Shown: positions 33,500-43,328 of the stretch, piece after piece | How the letters are laid out: each line of letters opens with the position of its first letter | Position numbering within the stretch: the stretch's first letter is position 1 | Assembly: GCA_002699185.1 (NCBI GenBank) | Contig: PABG01000055.1 | Span: forward strand, 1-43,328 | Reading direction: 5' to 3' | Origin: Gammaproteobacteria bacterium | Lineage (GTDB): Bacteria; Pseudomonadota; Gammaproteobacteria; Thiohalobacterales; Thiohalobacteraceae | DNA length: 43,328 nt | The notes under the pieces: model-generated | What the model saw: the letters and a program-made list of their open reading frames with translations, nothing else | The model's database searches: none | What the model was told of the DNA's origin: nothing | Made by a program: the position numbers and the translations under genes

Positions 33500-34045
33500 A
33501 TGGCCCAGGATCCCAACAATCTCATCTGGATCGATCTGGAAATGACCGGTCTGGACACCCAGAACGACCGGATCATCGAGATCGCCACCATCGTCACCGA
33601 TGCCAACCTCAATCTGGTCGCCGAGGGCCCGGTACTGGCGGTGCACCAGGACGAGGCGTTGATGAAGGCCATGGATGACTGGAACCGCAAGACCCATGGC
33701 GAGTCCGGCCTGATCGAGCGGGTCAAGAACAGCCGCCTGGACGAACGGGCCGCCGAGCAGCAGACCCTGGAGTTCCTGCGCCAGCACGTGCCCCAGGGCA
33801 GATCGCCCATGTGCGGCAACAGCATCTGCCAGGACCGGCGCTTTCTCGCCCGCTGCATGCCCGAACTGGAGGCCTGGTTTCATTACCGCAACCTGGACGT
33901 GAGCACCCTCAAGGAGCTGGCGGCCCGCTGGGCGCCGGACCTGCTCTCCCGCTTCACCAAGAAGGCCACCCACCAGGCGCTGGACGACATCCGCGAGTCC
34001 ATCGAGGAACTGCGCTTCTATCGCGAGCATTTCATCAAGTTGTAA
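33500..34045 (+). CDS. orn: Oligoribonuclease
   Basis: 181 residues from ATG 33500 ([19 protein letters not shown]), matching the usual Orn length; the frame from 33437 adds 21 non-conserved residues. DEDDh exonuclease: WIDLEMTG (Asp, Glu), [11 protein letters not shown] (Asp) and [14 protein letters not shown] (His, Asp). Degrades di- to pentaribonucleotides, including pGpG from cyclic-di-GMP turnover. The active-site residues are intact. Confidence 0.97.
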   Translation: MAQDPNNLIWIDLEMTGLDTQNDRIIEIATIVTDANLNLVAEGPVLAVHQDEALMKAMDDWNRKTHGESGLIERVKNSRLDERAAEQQTLEFLRQHVPQGRSPMCGNSICQDRRFLARCMPELEAWFHYRNLDVSTLKELAARWAPDLLSRFTKKATHQALDDIRESIEELRFYREHFIKL

Positions 34046-34059
34046 TTGTTTGCTTTTGT

Positions 34060-34131
34060 GCCGGGAACGCAGAGGGCGCAGAGGTTCAAAATGTAAATGC
34101 CTCTGAATAATTCGTCATTGCGAGCGAAGCG
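34060..34131. repeat. Repeat fragments between orn and ppsA
   Basis: An AACGCAGAGGGCGCAGAGG fragment (34066-34084) and a CGTCATTGCGAGCGAAGCG fragment (34113-34131) of two families seen elsewhere in the window. Confidence 0.6.
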
Positions 34132-34161
34132 TTTTTGTCACCACCCCTGAAGAGTCAGCAG

Positions 34162-36537
34162 TTATTTCGGATGCCGCTTCGCCAGATGCAGCCAGGTCTT
34201 GAGCACGCTGTCGGGGTTGAGGGAGATGGTCTCGATGCCCTGCTCGATCAGCCAGGCGGCCAGATCGGGGTGGTCCGAGGGCCCCTGGCCGCAGATGCCG
34301 ATATATTTTCCCTTGGCTCTGCATTTCTCGATTGCCATGGCGATCAAGGCCTTCACCGCCGGGTTGCGCTCATCGAAGCTCGCCGAGACCAGGCCGGAGT
34401 CGCGGTCCAGCCCCAGGGTGAGTTGGGTGAGGTCGTTGGAGCCGATGGAGAAACCGTCGAAATGCTCCAGAAACTCGTCGGCCAGCAGCGGGTTGGAGGG
34501 CAGTTCGCACATCATGATCAGGCGCAGCCCTTCGTCGCCGCGCTTCAGGCCGTTCTCCTCCAGTAGCGAGACCACCTGTTCCGCCTCCTGCAGCGTGCGC
34601 ACGAAGGGAATCATGACATCGACATTGGTCAGGCCGATCGCCTTTCGCACCTTGTTCAACGCCCGGCATTCCAGTTCGAAGCAGGGCCGGAAGGCCTCGC
34701 TGATGTAGCGCGCCGCGCCGCGGAAGCCCAGCATGGGGTTTTCCTCCTCGGGTTCGTACTGCGCGCCGCCGAGCAGGTGGGCGTATTCATTGGACTTGAA
34801 GTCCGACATGCGCACGATCACCTTCTTCGGCCAGAAGGCGGCGGCGATGGTACTGATCCCCTCGGCCAGCTTGTCGACATAGAAGCTGATCGGGTCGGGA
34901 TAGCCGGCGCTGAGCCGGTCGATCTGCTGTTTGATCTCGTCCGACTGGCTGGCGTATTCCAGTACCGCGCGTGGATGCACGGCGATGGACTTGTTGATGA
35001 TGAACTCCAGCCGGGCCAGCCCGACGCCGTGATTGGGCAGGGCCTGGAAGTTGAAGGCCTGGTCGGGGTTGGCGACGTTCATCATGATCTTCACCGGCAG
35101 CTCCGGCAGGTTGTCCAGGTCGTGGGTGCTGCGTTCATAATCCAGCTTGCCGCGATAGACATAGCCGGTGTCGCCCTCGGCGCAGGAGACGGTTACCGCT
35201 TCGCCGTCAGATGCCGCCTCGGTGGCGTTGCCGCAACCGACCACCGCCGGGATGCCCAGTTCGCGGGCGATGATGGCGGCGTGACAGGTACGGCCGCCGC
35301 GGTTGGTGACGATGGCCGCGGCGCGTTTCATCACCGGCTCCCAGTCCGGGTCGGTCATGTCGGTGATCAGCACGTCGCCGGACTCCACCCGGTGCATGTC
35401 CTCGATGCGATCGACGATGCGGGCCGGCCCGTCGCCGATGCGCGCGCCGATGGCGCGGCCCTCGGCCAGGACCTCGCCGCGTTCATGCAGGCGATACTCC
35501 TCCAGCTGCAGGGCGTCGCCGCGGCTCTTTACGGTTTCGGGCCGGGCCTGGACGATGAAGATGCCGCCGTCGGCGCCGTCCTTCGCCCATTCGATGTCCA
35601 TCGGGCGGCCGTAGTGATCCTCGATGGCGATGGCCTGGCGGCCGAGCTCGATCAGGTCGTCGTCGTTCAGCGCAAAGCGCAGCCGCTCGGCCTCGGGGAC
35701 ATCCACCGTTTCCACCGGTGTCTCCCCGGGGGCGGCGTCGCGGTAGATCATTTTGATGGCCTTCTCGCCGCGGATACGGCGGATGATGGCGGGTTTGCCC
35801 TCGCGCAGCAGCGGCTTGTGCAGATAGAACTCGTCCGGATTGACCGCGCCCTGGACCACGGTCTCGCCCAGCCCCCAGGCGGCGGTGACGAACACTGCGT
35901 CGCGAAACCCCGATTCGGTATCCAGCGTGAACATCACCCCCGAGGCGCCGATGTCGCTGCGCACCATGCGCTGGATGCCGGCCGACAGCGCCACCTGGTC
36001 ATGCTCGAAGCCGTGGTGCTCGCGGTAGGTGATGGCACGGTCGTTGAACAGCGAGGCGAACACGCCCTTGACCGCGTGCAGCACCGCGTCGATCCCGGCG
36101 ACATTGAGAAAGGTCTCCTGCTGACCGGCGAAGGAGGCGTTGGGCAGATCCTCGGCCGTGGCCGAGGAGCGCACCGCCACCGAGACGCGCTCGCCGTGGC
36201 GATGCTCCATATCGGCATAGGCGTCACGGATGGCGGTCTCCAGTTCGGCGGGGAAGGGCGTATCCATGATCCATTGCCGGATCTGACCGCCGGTGCGGCT
36301 CAGGGCCTGAACGTCCTCGATGTCGAGTTCGCGCAGCGCGGCATAGATACGCCGATCCAGTTCATCATGAGCGAGGAAGGTGCGGTAGGCGTCGGCAGTG
36401 GTGGCGAAGCCGCCCGGCACCTGCACGCCGGCCGCGGTCAACTCGCGCACCATCTCCCCGAGCGAAGCGTTCTTGCCGCCGACGCTGGGTACGTCATCGA
36501 TGCTCAGATCCTCGAACCAGACAACCAGACTGTTCAT
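34162..36537 (-). CDS. ppsA: Phosphoenolpyruvate synthase
   Basis: 791 residues from ATG 36537 ([16 protein letters not shown]), with CAGGAAACAC ahead; the frame to 36630 overlaps the ppsR promoter. N-terminal ATP-grasp domain ([32 protein letters not shown]), the phosphohistidine domain with [21 protein letters not shown] (catalytic His near residue 420), and the C-terminal PEP/pyruvate barrel ([20 protein letters not shown]). Makes PEP, AMP and phosphate from pyruvate and ATP, for gluconeogenesis. Transcribed divergently from ppsR, its kinase/phosphorylase regulator, 85 bases away. Confidence 0.98.
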   Translation of the reverse strand: MNSLVVWFEDLSIDDVPSVGGKNASLGEMVRELTAAGVQVPGGFATTADAYRTFLAHDELDRRIYAALRELDIEDVQALSRTGGQIRQWIMDTPFPAELETAIRDAYADMEHRHGERVSVAVRSSATAEDLPNASFAGQQETFLNVAGIDAVLHAVKGVFASLFNDRAITYREHHGFEHDQVALSAGIQRMVRSDIGASGVMFTLDTESGFRDAVFVTAAWGLGETVVQGAVNPDEFYLHKPLLREGKPAIIRRIRGEKAIKMIYRDAAPGETPVETVDVPEAERLRFALNDDDLIELGRQAIAIEDHYGRPMDIEWAKDGADGGIFIVQARPETVKSRGDALQLEEYRLHERGEVLAEGRAIGARIGDGPARIVDRIEDMHRVESGDVLITDMTDPDWEPVMKRAAAIVTNRGGRTCHAAIIARELGIPAVVGCGNATEAASDGEAVTVSCAEGDTGYVYRGKLDYERSTHDLDNLPELPVKIMMNVANPDQAFNFQALPNHGVGLARLEFIINKSIAVHPRAVLEYASQSDEIKQQIDRLSAGYPDPISFYVDKLAEGISTIAAAFWPKKVIVRMSDFKSNEYAHLLGGAQYEPEEENPMLGFRGAARYISEAFRPCFELECRALNKVRKAIGLTNVDVMIPFVRTLQEAEQVVSLLEENGLKRGDEGLRLIMMCELPSNPLLADEFLEHFDGFSIGSNDLTQLTLGLDRDSGLVSASFDERNPAVKALIAMAIEKCRAKGKYIGICGQGPSDHPDLAAWLIEQGIETISLNPDSVLKTWLHLAKRHPK

Positions 36538-36622
36538 TGTGTTTCCTGTTTGCGAATGGACTTGCGTGTGATTACAGGATGGGGTTTCATCGAGACTACC
36601 ATGGCCCCGGGCGGGATAAAAC

Positions 36623-37441
36623 ATGAACACGACCTCGCGCTACCCGGTATTCCTGTTGTCCGATCACACCGGCATCACGGTGGAAAAACTCGCGCGCAGT
36701 CTGCTCTCCCAGTTCGCCGGCCTGGAGTTTGACATTCATAGCCTGCCCTTTACTGACAACGCCGATGCCGTCCGATCGGCGATAGAGCGCATCGACGCCA
36801 GTGCCCTGGCCAGCGGTGTCCCGCCACTGGTATTCGCCACGCTGATCGATGCGCCCCTGCGCGAGCAGCTGCACGGCTGTCGGGGCCAGGTATTCGACAT
36901 CTATGCCACCCTGCTGGGGCCGGTGGCCGAGGCGCTGCATGCCGAGGCCACACCGCGCCGCGGCCAGACCCATGGCGGGGCCGATAATGGCTATCTCGAC
37001 CGTATCGGCGCCCTGGAATTCGCGCTCGCCACCGACGATGGTGTGGCAGTCAAACGCTACCAGGATGCCGACGTGATACTGATCGGTCTGTCGCGCAGCG
37101 GCAAGACCCCGACCTCGCTCTATCTGGCACTGCAGTACGGCCTGCGTGCGGCCAACGACCCGTTGACCGAAGAGGATCTGGACAGTCCCCGCCTGCCGGA
37201 GCGCCTGCAGGCCTTTCGCCACAAGCTGGTCGCTCTGCGCATCGAGCCCGAGCGTCTGCACCGGGTGCGTGAGCAGCGCCGCCCCGACAGCCGCTACGCC
37301 TCACTGGAACAGTGCCGTTACGAGGTCCGGCAGTTCGAGTCGCTGCTGAGCGGACTGGATATCCCGGTGCTGGACAGCTCGCGCATGTCGATCGAGGAGC
37401 TGGCGGCGAGTGTGGTCAGGATAGTGAGGAGTGAGGAGTGA
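36623..37441 (+). CDS. ppsR: PEP synthase regulatory protein (kinase/pyrophosphorylase)
   Basis: 272 residues of the DUF299 family. N-terminal [21 protein letters not shown]-loop GLSRSGKT at 155-162, and [20 protein letters not shown] towards the C-terminus. It inactivates PEP synthase by ADP-dependent phosphorylation of a Thr next to the catalytic His and reverses it with phosphate. Adjacent divergent ppsA fits. The last residues (VRSEE) and the stop codon are made by the first copies of a heptamer tandem repeat, so the C-terminus was extended or replaced by repeat sequence. Confidence 0.96.
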   Translation: MNTTSRYPVFLLSDHTGITVEKLARSLLSQFAGLEFDIHSLPFTDNADAVRSAIERIDASALASGVPPLVFATLIDAPLREQLHGCRGQVFDIYATLLGPVAEALHAEATPRRGQTHGGADNGYLDRIGALEFALATDDGVAVKRYQDADVILIGLSRSGKTPTSLYLALQYGLRAANDPLTEEDLDSPRLPERLQAFRHKLVALRIEPERLHRVREQRRPDSRYASLEQCRYEVRQFESLLSGLDIPVLDSSRMSIEELAASVVRIVRSEE

Positions 37442-37492
37442 GGAGTGAGGAGTGAGGAGTGAGGAGTGAGGAGTGAGGAGTGAGGAGTGAGG
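37423..37492. repeat. Heptamer tandem repeat, ten copies (AGTGAGG)
   Basis: Ten perfect copies of AGTGAGG. The first copies encode the end of ppsR; the TGA stop is at 37439-37441 in the third copy. Followed by a G-run. Confidence 0.95.
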
Positions 37493-37515
37493 GGGGGTGC
37501 CTGTATTCCCCTGAG

Positions 37516-37579
37516 TCATCCCGGCGTAAGCCGGGATCCAGTGACCGCAGGGGGTTATAGACCCCGGCCTTCGCCGGGG
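37516..37579. repeat. CCCGGCGTAAGCCGGG and CCCCGGC hairpins
   Basis: Two hairpins, TCCCGGCGTAAGCCGGGA (about 37519-37536) and CCCCGGCCTTCGCCGGGG (37562-37579), between convergent ppsR and pgm. A common dispersed repeat type; may act as a bidirectional terminator. Confidence 0.7.
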
Positions 37580-37635
37580 TGATGGAAAGGGTTGACGGTC
37601 TTCAACCTCATAACCCCCTCACTCCTCTCTGCCCC

Positions 37636-39369
<1,734 letters not shown>

Positions 39370-39421
39370 CTAGAGGTATAGCTTTCGGCTGGAATGCAAA
39401 CGACTGTGGTATCCTGAAACC

Positions 39422-39937
39422 ATGCTGGTTACTGATCACAAGACCCGGTTGCACGGTCGCCAGAACGACCTGAGTGACCTGATGGCGATCTACGAGTGCA
39501 ACTATATCCGCCTGCGGCAGCTGCTGCGGGAGGCGGACGCCTATGCGCTGGATACCCCCTATGTCTCGCAGGCGGCGCGGGCGCTTGACCTGCATCTGCA
39601 CCTGCATGAACGCAGCCGTTACACCACCACCCTGTCACTGACCTACCTGTTCCAGGACGCCCTGGGTGAATTCCCCGCACCGGACATCCGGGTGCGCCTG
39701 TATCACGATGCCCGCCTGGCCGAGGTCATCGCCTGCGGCCGCCGGCGCGGGCGGCGGGACGCCGTCTATGACCGGATGCGCAACCGCTACAGCCTGGACC
39801 GCAAGTGGCACATGAACCGCTTCCTGCAGAAATGGCTCGGCTACTGCCTGCGCCAGGGACACCGCTTCACGCCGCCCGGGGAGGCCGGCGTGGCGCTGCC
39901 GGACTGGGAAAGCCTGGCCGGCGGCCCGCCCCGCTGA
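39422..39937 (+). CDS. yqiB: DUF1249 family protein YqiB
   Basis: 171 residues. Shares with E. coli YqiB the pattern MAIYECNYIRLRQLL, ERSRYTTTLSLTYLF, PDIRVRLYHDARLAEVIAC and KWHMNRFLQKWLGYCLRQGH. No signal peptide or catalytic motif. The function is unknown; E. coli yqiB is near the nudF/cpdA region. It is divergent from pgm. Confidence 0.9.
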   Translation: MLVTDHKTRLHGRQNDLSDLMAIYECNYIRLRQLLREADAYALDTPYVSQAARALDLHLHLHERSRYTTTLSLTYLFQDALGEFPAPDIRVRLYHDARLAEVIACGRRRGRRDAVYDRMRNRYSLDRKWHMNRFLQKWLGYCLRQGHRFTPPGEAGVALPDWESLAGGPPR

Positions 39938-40042
39938 CCGCACCCTTCCGCGCCTTTATTCCACTGTGTTGTTTTCGCTGAGATAACCGCCGTCGTGGGC
40001 CGGTTCGGCCGGCAGCATCCCGGGAAAAACCCTGCACGCCTT

Positions 40043-40095
40043 ATAGTTGACTGATTTGCTCAGGATTAGTATAAAGCCTTACTAATCATGTAAGG
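40043..40095 (+). promoter_or_regulatory. iscR promoter with IscR-type site
   Basis: TTGACT (40047-40052), a 17-base spacer and TATAAA (40070-40075). ATAGTTGACT at 40043-40052 matches the left half of the type 1 IscR box (ATASYYGACT), with a degenerate right half ending near 40067. A CCTTAC/GTAAGG inverted repeat (40077-40095) lies at the transcript start. Points to autorepression by cluster-loaded IscR. Confidence 0.75.
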
Positions 40096-40112
40096 ATTTG
40101 CAGGTACACCTC

Positions 40113-40595
40113 ATGCGACTTTCAACCAAGGGCCGTTATGCGGTCACCGCAATGATGGATCTGGCGGTGCACCAGGACACCGGGCCGGTCACGCTGGCGG
40201 ACATCTCGCGCTGTCAGGGCATCTCCCTGTCCTACCTGGAACAGCTGTTTGCCAAGCTGCGCCGCCAGGGTCTGGTCAAGGGTGTACGCGGACCGGGCGG
40301 CGGCTATCGTCTGGCCAAGCCCCCGCGCGACATCTCGGTGGCCGACATCATCCTGGCCGTCGACGAGAAGGTCGACACCACTCTGTGCGAGGGACAGGAG
40401 AACTGCCAGGGCGGCAAGCGCTGCCTGACCCATGAGTTGTGGAACAACCTTTCACAGCAGATCTACGACTACCTTGCCCAGATCAACCTGGAGGAATTCC
40501 TCTCCCGTCCCTCGGTGCGCGAGGTGATCGAGCGCCAGGGCGAGGGCGGACAGCACAGGCACGAGCACGAAGTCCGGCGCTTTACCCTGGCCTGA
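40113..40595 (+). CDS. iscR: Rrf2-family Fe-S regulator IscR
   Basis: 160 residues from ATG 40113 (MRLSTKGRYAVTAMMDLA). Rrf2 winged HTH (about 1-80, with ISLSYLEQLFAKLRRQGLVK and RGPGGGYRLAKP). Fe-S ligands Cys92, Cys98, Cys104 and His107 are exactly those of E. coli IscR. With a 2Fe-2S cluster it represses isc genes; apo-IscR controls the second site type. It does not lead into iscS-iscU here: the next gene is on the other strand. The isc operon must be elsewhere or this is a separate paralogue. Confidence 0.95.
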   Translation: MRLSTKGRYAVTAMMDLAVHQDTGPVTLADISRCQGISLSYLEQLFAKLRRQGLVKGVRGPGGGYRLAKPPRDISVADIILAVDEKVDTTLCEGQENCQGGKRCLTHELWNNLSQQIYDYLAQINLEEFLSRPSVREVIERQGEGGQHRHEHEVRRFTLA

Positions 40596-40616
40596 GCGCT
40601 TGCCCGGGCAACGCCT

Positions 40617-41225
40617 TCAGTCCGCAGTGGCGGGTTTTTCCCATACCAGGATACGGTTGTTCTCCGGCATCTCGTAGTCCTCGGCCGGCCTGAGTCCCGC
40701 CTGTTCCGCCAGGGCGTTGAGATCGTCCACATCGCGGATGCCGCTTTCCGGATCGCGTTCCTTCAACCACTGATCGAAGCGTTCGTTGCTCGGGCTGGTG
40801 TAGGTGCCGTGATAGTTGAACGGGCCGTACAGGCAGAAGCGGCCGCCCGGCTTGAGGATGCGGCCGATGCCGCGGAACATGGCCTCCACTTCGTGCCAGT
40901 GCATGATGTGCACGGTATTGGCACTGAACACGCCGTCGAAGCTCTGCCCCGGCCAGGCATCGGTGGCCACGTCCAGGGCGATGGGCGGGACCACGTTCTC
41001 CAGATCCGCTTCTTCCAGCCATTGCAGGATTCCCGCATGCATGTCGCGCACGTCGCTGGTGTGCCAGCGCAGGTGCGGCAGTTCAGTGCTGAAGAAGACT
41101 GCATGTTGACCGGTGCCGCTGCCGATCTCCAGCACGCTTTCAATGCCGGCGAATTCATGCTGCAGCACGGCCAGGATGGGCAGCTTGTTCTGCTCACTGG
41201 ATTCGGCGAAGGGTTTGTTTGTCAT
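40617..41225 (-). CDS. DUF938 family SAM-dependent methyltransferase
   Basis: 202 residues. Motif I SVLEIGSGTGQHAVFFS (about 30-46) and the DUF938-specific block [52 protein letters not shown] and PENNRILVWEKP. Substrate unknown. Follows the alcohol dehydrogenase by two bases, so they are likely cotranscribed. Confidence 0.92.
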   Translation of the reverse strand: MTNKPFAESSEQNKLPILAVLQHEFAGIESVLEIGSGTGQHAVFFSTELPHLRWHTSDVRDMHAGILQWLEEADLENVVPPIALDVATDAWPGQSFDGVFSANTVHIMHWHEVEAMFRGIGRILKPGGRFCLYGPFNYHGTYTSPSNERFDQWLKERDPESGIRDVDDLNALAEQAGLRPAEDYEMPENNRILVWEKPATAD

Positions 41226-41227
41226 CG

Positions 41228-42415
41228 TCAGAGCCTTTGTTCCAGCAGGTGGGTGATTTCGGCGTCGGTCAGGACCACCGGGTTGGTCTTCATGCTGCTG
41301 CCGCGGCTGTTGGCCACGATGCGCGGCAGGTCGCTCGGTTCCACGCCCAGTTCGCCGAGGTCCGGCAGATCCAGCTGCTCGGTCCAGTCATAGAGCAGCT
41401 GTACCAGTTTTTCCCAGGCCGCCTCGGGTTCGCGGATGCGCTGCTGGCACAGGATCTCGGCCAGGCGGGCGTACTTGGCCAGCGCCGGATTGTCGGGCTC
41501 GCGCTCGCGCATCACATCGATGTTGACCCGCGTCGCCTCGGCCACCAGGGTGCCGCACACCACGCCATGACCGATGGGGAAGAAGGCGCCCAGCGGCGAG
41601 GCCAGGCCGTGCACCGAGCCCAGCCCGGTCTGGGCCAGGGTGATGCCCGAGATCAGGGCGGCATAGGCCATGCGGGCGCGCGCCTCCAGGGCGCTGCTGC
41701 CGTGGTGGTACCAGTCCAGCAGACCGTCGCGCGCTGCCCGCAGTCCGGAGATGGCGAGTGCATCGGTGAAGGTGTTGGCCCGCAGCGAGACATAGGATTC
41801 GATCAGCTGGGTCAGGGCGTCCATGCCGTTGGCCGCGATCAGTTCCGGCGGGCAGCCGCTGAGCAGGTCGGGATCGACCACGGCGTATTCCGGCACCAGC
41901 TGCTCATCGCGGAAGGATTTCTTGAAGCCGGCCTCGCCCTGGCGGCTGAGCACGGCATTCTTGGTCGCCTCGCTGCCGGTGCCGGCGGTGGTCGGCACGG
42001 CAATGAAGGGCACGGCCGGTCCCGCGTAGGGCAGTTCCGGGCCGACGCCTTCCAGGTGGTCCAGCACCGAGTTCCCCACCCGCAGCAGCCCGGCGACGGC
42101 CTTGGCGGCATCCAGCACGCTGCCGCCGCCGATGCCGATGACCACGGCGAAATCCCCGTCACGGTATTTCGCCACGGCTGCGTCGACCAGTTCGGGTGAG
42201 GGTTCGCCGGCCACCTGGAACTGTTTCCAGTTCAGTCCCGCCTCCTTCAGCCCCGAATACAGGCCGGCGGCGTGAGGGGAGTCGGTGAAGGAGCGGGCAC
42301 CTGTGATCAGCAGGGCACGACTGCCGTAGCGGGCGGCCAGCGCGGCTACCCGCTGCAGCCGGCCGCTGCCGAACTCGATGCGCGGCAGGCGGGCGAGGGA
42401 GAAGGGGGCGATCAT
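41228..42415 (-). CDS. Iron-containing (group III) alcohol dehydrogenase
   Basis: 395 residues from ATG 42415; the open frame further upstream overlaps the ABM gene. Rossmann GIGGGSVLDAAKAVAGLL (about 92-109), PTTAGTGSEATKNAVL, and metal site DALTQLIESY with SVHGLASPLGAFFPIGHGVV. NAD(P)-dependent oxidation of alcohols or reduction of aldehydes; substrate unknown. Starts four bases inside the ABM gene (ATGA overlap) and precedes DUF938. Confidence 0.94.
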   Translation of the reverse strand: MIAPFSLARLPRIEFGSGRLQRVAALAARYGSRALLITGARSFTDSPHAAGLYSGLKEAGLNWKQFQVAGEPSPELVDAAVAKYRDGDFAVVIGIGGGSVLDAAKAVAGLLRVGNSVLDHLEGVGPELPYAGPAVPFIAVPTTAGTGSEATKNAVLSRQGEAGFKKSFRDEQLVPEYAVVDPDLLSGCPPELIAANGMDALTQLIESYVSLRANTFTDALAISGLRAARDGLLDWYHHGSSALEARARMAYAALISGITLAQTGLGSVHGLASPLGAFFPIGHGVVCGTLVAEATRVNIDVMREREPDNPALAKYARLAEILCQQRIREPEAAWEKLVQLLYDWTEQLDLPDLGELGVEPSDLPRIVANSRGSSMKTNPVVLTDAEITHLLEQRL

Positions 42416-42720
42416 GCCCCACCTCCGCCGCGCGGGAACAGCCCGTGCCAGGGGATGCCCTGGCGGGGTTCGGCCATCCAGTCGGCCACGGTATCGCGCC
42501 AGGCCTGGTAGTGCGCGGTGTCCTTGTGCGCCCGGGCCGCCCCGGCGTCGGTATAGGCCTCGTAGAGCAGGAAGCGGGTGGCGTCCTCGGGCGACTGCAG
42601 CACGTCGAAGCGCAGGTTGCCCGGCTCCTGGATCGAGGCCCGGTGATTGGCCTCGGTCGCGGCGATGAAATCCTCCACGTGTTCGGGCCGGACATGAACC
42701 TGGACCAGAGTGACGTGCAT
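42412..42720 (-). CDS. ABM-domain (quinol monooxygenase/LsrG-like) protein
   Basis: 102 residues from ATG 42720, with AGGAGGTTGCC ahead. Single antibiotic biosynthesis monooxygenase fold: VTLVQVHVRPEHVEDFIAAT, PGNLRFDVLQSPEDATRFLL and YEAYTDAGAARAHKDTAHYQ with W. Cofactor-free monooxygenase or isomerase type; the layout resembles LsrG. Coupled with the downstream alcohol dehydrogenase by a four-base overlap, so they may act on the same small molecule. Confidence 0.9.
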   Translation of the reverse strand: MHVTLVQVHVRPEHVEDFIAATEANHRASIQEPGNLRFDVLQSPEDATRFLLYEAYTDAGAARAHKDTAHYQAWRDTVADWMAEPRQGIPWHGLFPRGGGGA

Positions 42721-42833
42721 GGCAACCTCCTGTTGTTGATATGGTTTTTCTGAGCCGGTAGGGCCGGGGTTCAAGCCCTCGCGCTGGCGTCCGACACATT
42801 ATGATAAGACGTTGCCCCCCTCCCGAGTCCATT

Positions 42834-43328
42834 ATGGCAGATGATGCAATCCTGCAGGCCGACGCCCAGGTGTCCACGCCGGAGCCTGACGCGAAGAATC
42901 CGCGCAACCTGACCGAATGGGTCGATGTGCTCAGTCAGCAGGGCATGCCCATTTTCACCCATACCCTGCGTTCGATCTCGGGGATGGCGGCCGACCGTCA
43001 GAGTTCGGCCTCGGAGCTGGCCAACGTGATCCTGCAGGATGCGGCCATGACCGCCAAGCTGCTGCGCATCGCCAACAGTCCCTACTACAACACCCAGGCC
43101 AAGAGCATCAGCACCGTCTCGCGCGCGGTGGTGCTGCTGGGCTTCGATGCCGTGCGCGGCCTGGCGCTGTCCATCGCGGTGGTGGAGTCGGCCGCCAGGG
43201 GGGCGAACAAGGCGCGTCTGGCGGCGGACATGGCGCGCGCCTTCCATGCCGCGGTGCAGGCGCGTGCCTTCGCGCAGCAGCGGCGCGACCGCTCCCCCGA
43301 GGAGGTGTTCATCGCCACCCTGCTGTTC
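42834..43328 (+). CDS. HDOD-domain protein (partial, runs off right edge)
   Basis: Incomplete: 165 residues to the window end. The HDOD domain is recognisable from residue about 25: LTEWVDVLSQQGMPIFTHTL, ASELANVILQDAAMTAKLLR, IANSPYYNTQAKSISTVSRA and VVLLGFDAVRGLALSIAVVE. HDOD proteins are non-catalytic HD relatives in bacterial signalling and cell-cycle control. An in-frame ATG at 42801 is an alternative start; neither has a strong RBS. Divergent from the ABM gene. Confidence 0.85.
   Translation, partial: MADDAILQADAQVSTPEPDAKNPRNLTEWVDVLSQQGMPIFTHTLRSISGMAADRQSSASELANVILQDAAMTAKLLRIANSPYYNTQAKSISTVSRAVVLLGFDAVRGLALSIAVVESAARGANKARLAADMARAFHAAVQARAFAQQRRDRSPEEVFIATLLF

Noticed and set aside
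34777-36732. 651-codon plus-strand frame opposite ppsA
   Set aside because: No family likeness; ppsA is complete on the other strand.
37423-37492. CRISPR array
   Set aside because: The unit is a 7-bp direct repeat without spacers.
42416-42907. Upstream extension of the alcohol dehydrogenase (559 residues)
   Set aside because: It overlaps the ABM gene in another frame; ATG 42415 gives the family length.

Overview
The window is a high-GC proteobacterial chromosome segment, most likely from a salt-tolerant gammaproteobacterium of the purple-sulfur or sulfur-oxidiser type (Ectothiorhodospiraceae/Chromatiales-like). The grounds are dnaX-ybaB-recR synteny, 4.5S RNA directly upstream of dnaX, iscR, ppsA/ppsR, yqiB and orn, plus a de novo glycine-betaine operon of the kind known from halophilic phototrophs. 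The taxonomic placement is inference. No rRNA or tRNA gene was seen.

Layout: 1-3245, a minus-strand run of a Pcm-like methyltransferase, a rhodanese, a TolC-family channel and a hemerythrin protein. 3374-5671, a TonB-dependent receptor with the copper-ligand pattern CxxxM...HxM. 6224-8274, a TPP riboswitch and thiC. 8275-12700, an AT-richer island holding a three-gene cassette (TIGR04255 protein, HTH protein, QDCD-motif protein) followed by two lipoprotein genes; it looks transferred. 12825-14214, a TetR regulator with an apparently leaderless transcript and a carboxymuconolactone-decarboxylase-like target gene, both carrying the same operator. 14587-16770, ubiA and an IS110-family element. 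16882-19509, a LysR regulator divergent from an azoreductase and a pirin. 19604-21541, a Tat-exported PhoX-type phosphatase. 21699-24737, GSMT, SDMT and metK: two methyltransferases make glycine betaine from glycine with three SAM, and SAM synthetase resupplies the methyl donor.

25304-28779 holds a DUF4156 lipoprotein, 4.5S RNA, dnaX, ybaB and recR. 28819-30430 has a small unknown protein, a repeat-rich gap with a 287-bp palindromic element that can fold into a three-way junction, and a HIT hydrolase. 30431-33308 is a minus-strand group (M48 protease, small cytochrome c, pterin dehydratase, rsgA) divergent from orn. 34162-37441 has ppsA divergent from its regulator ppsR, whose 3' end runs into a ten-copy heptamer array. 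37636-40595 holds pgm, yqiB and an iscR without an isc operon in view. 40617-42720 is an operon of an ABM monooxygenase, an iron alcohol dehydrogenase and a DUF938 methyltransferase. An HDOD protein gene runs off the right edge.

The intergenic spaces are unusually rich in dispersed palindromic repeats of at least five families. The strongest candidates for something undescribed are the 8489-10817 cassette, the 29423-29709 element, the putative bridge-RNA region of the IS110 element, and the leaderless TetR promoter.
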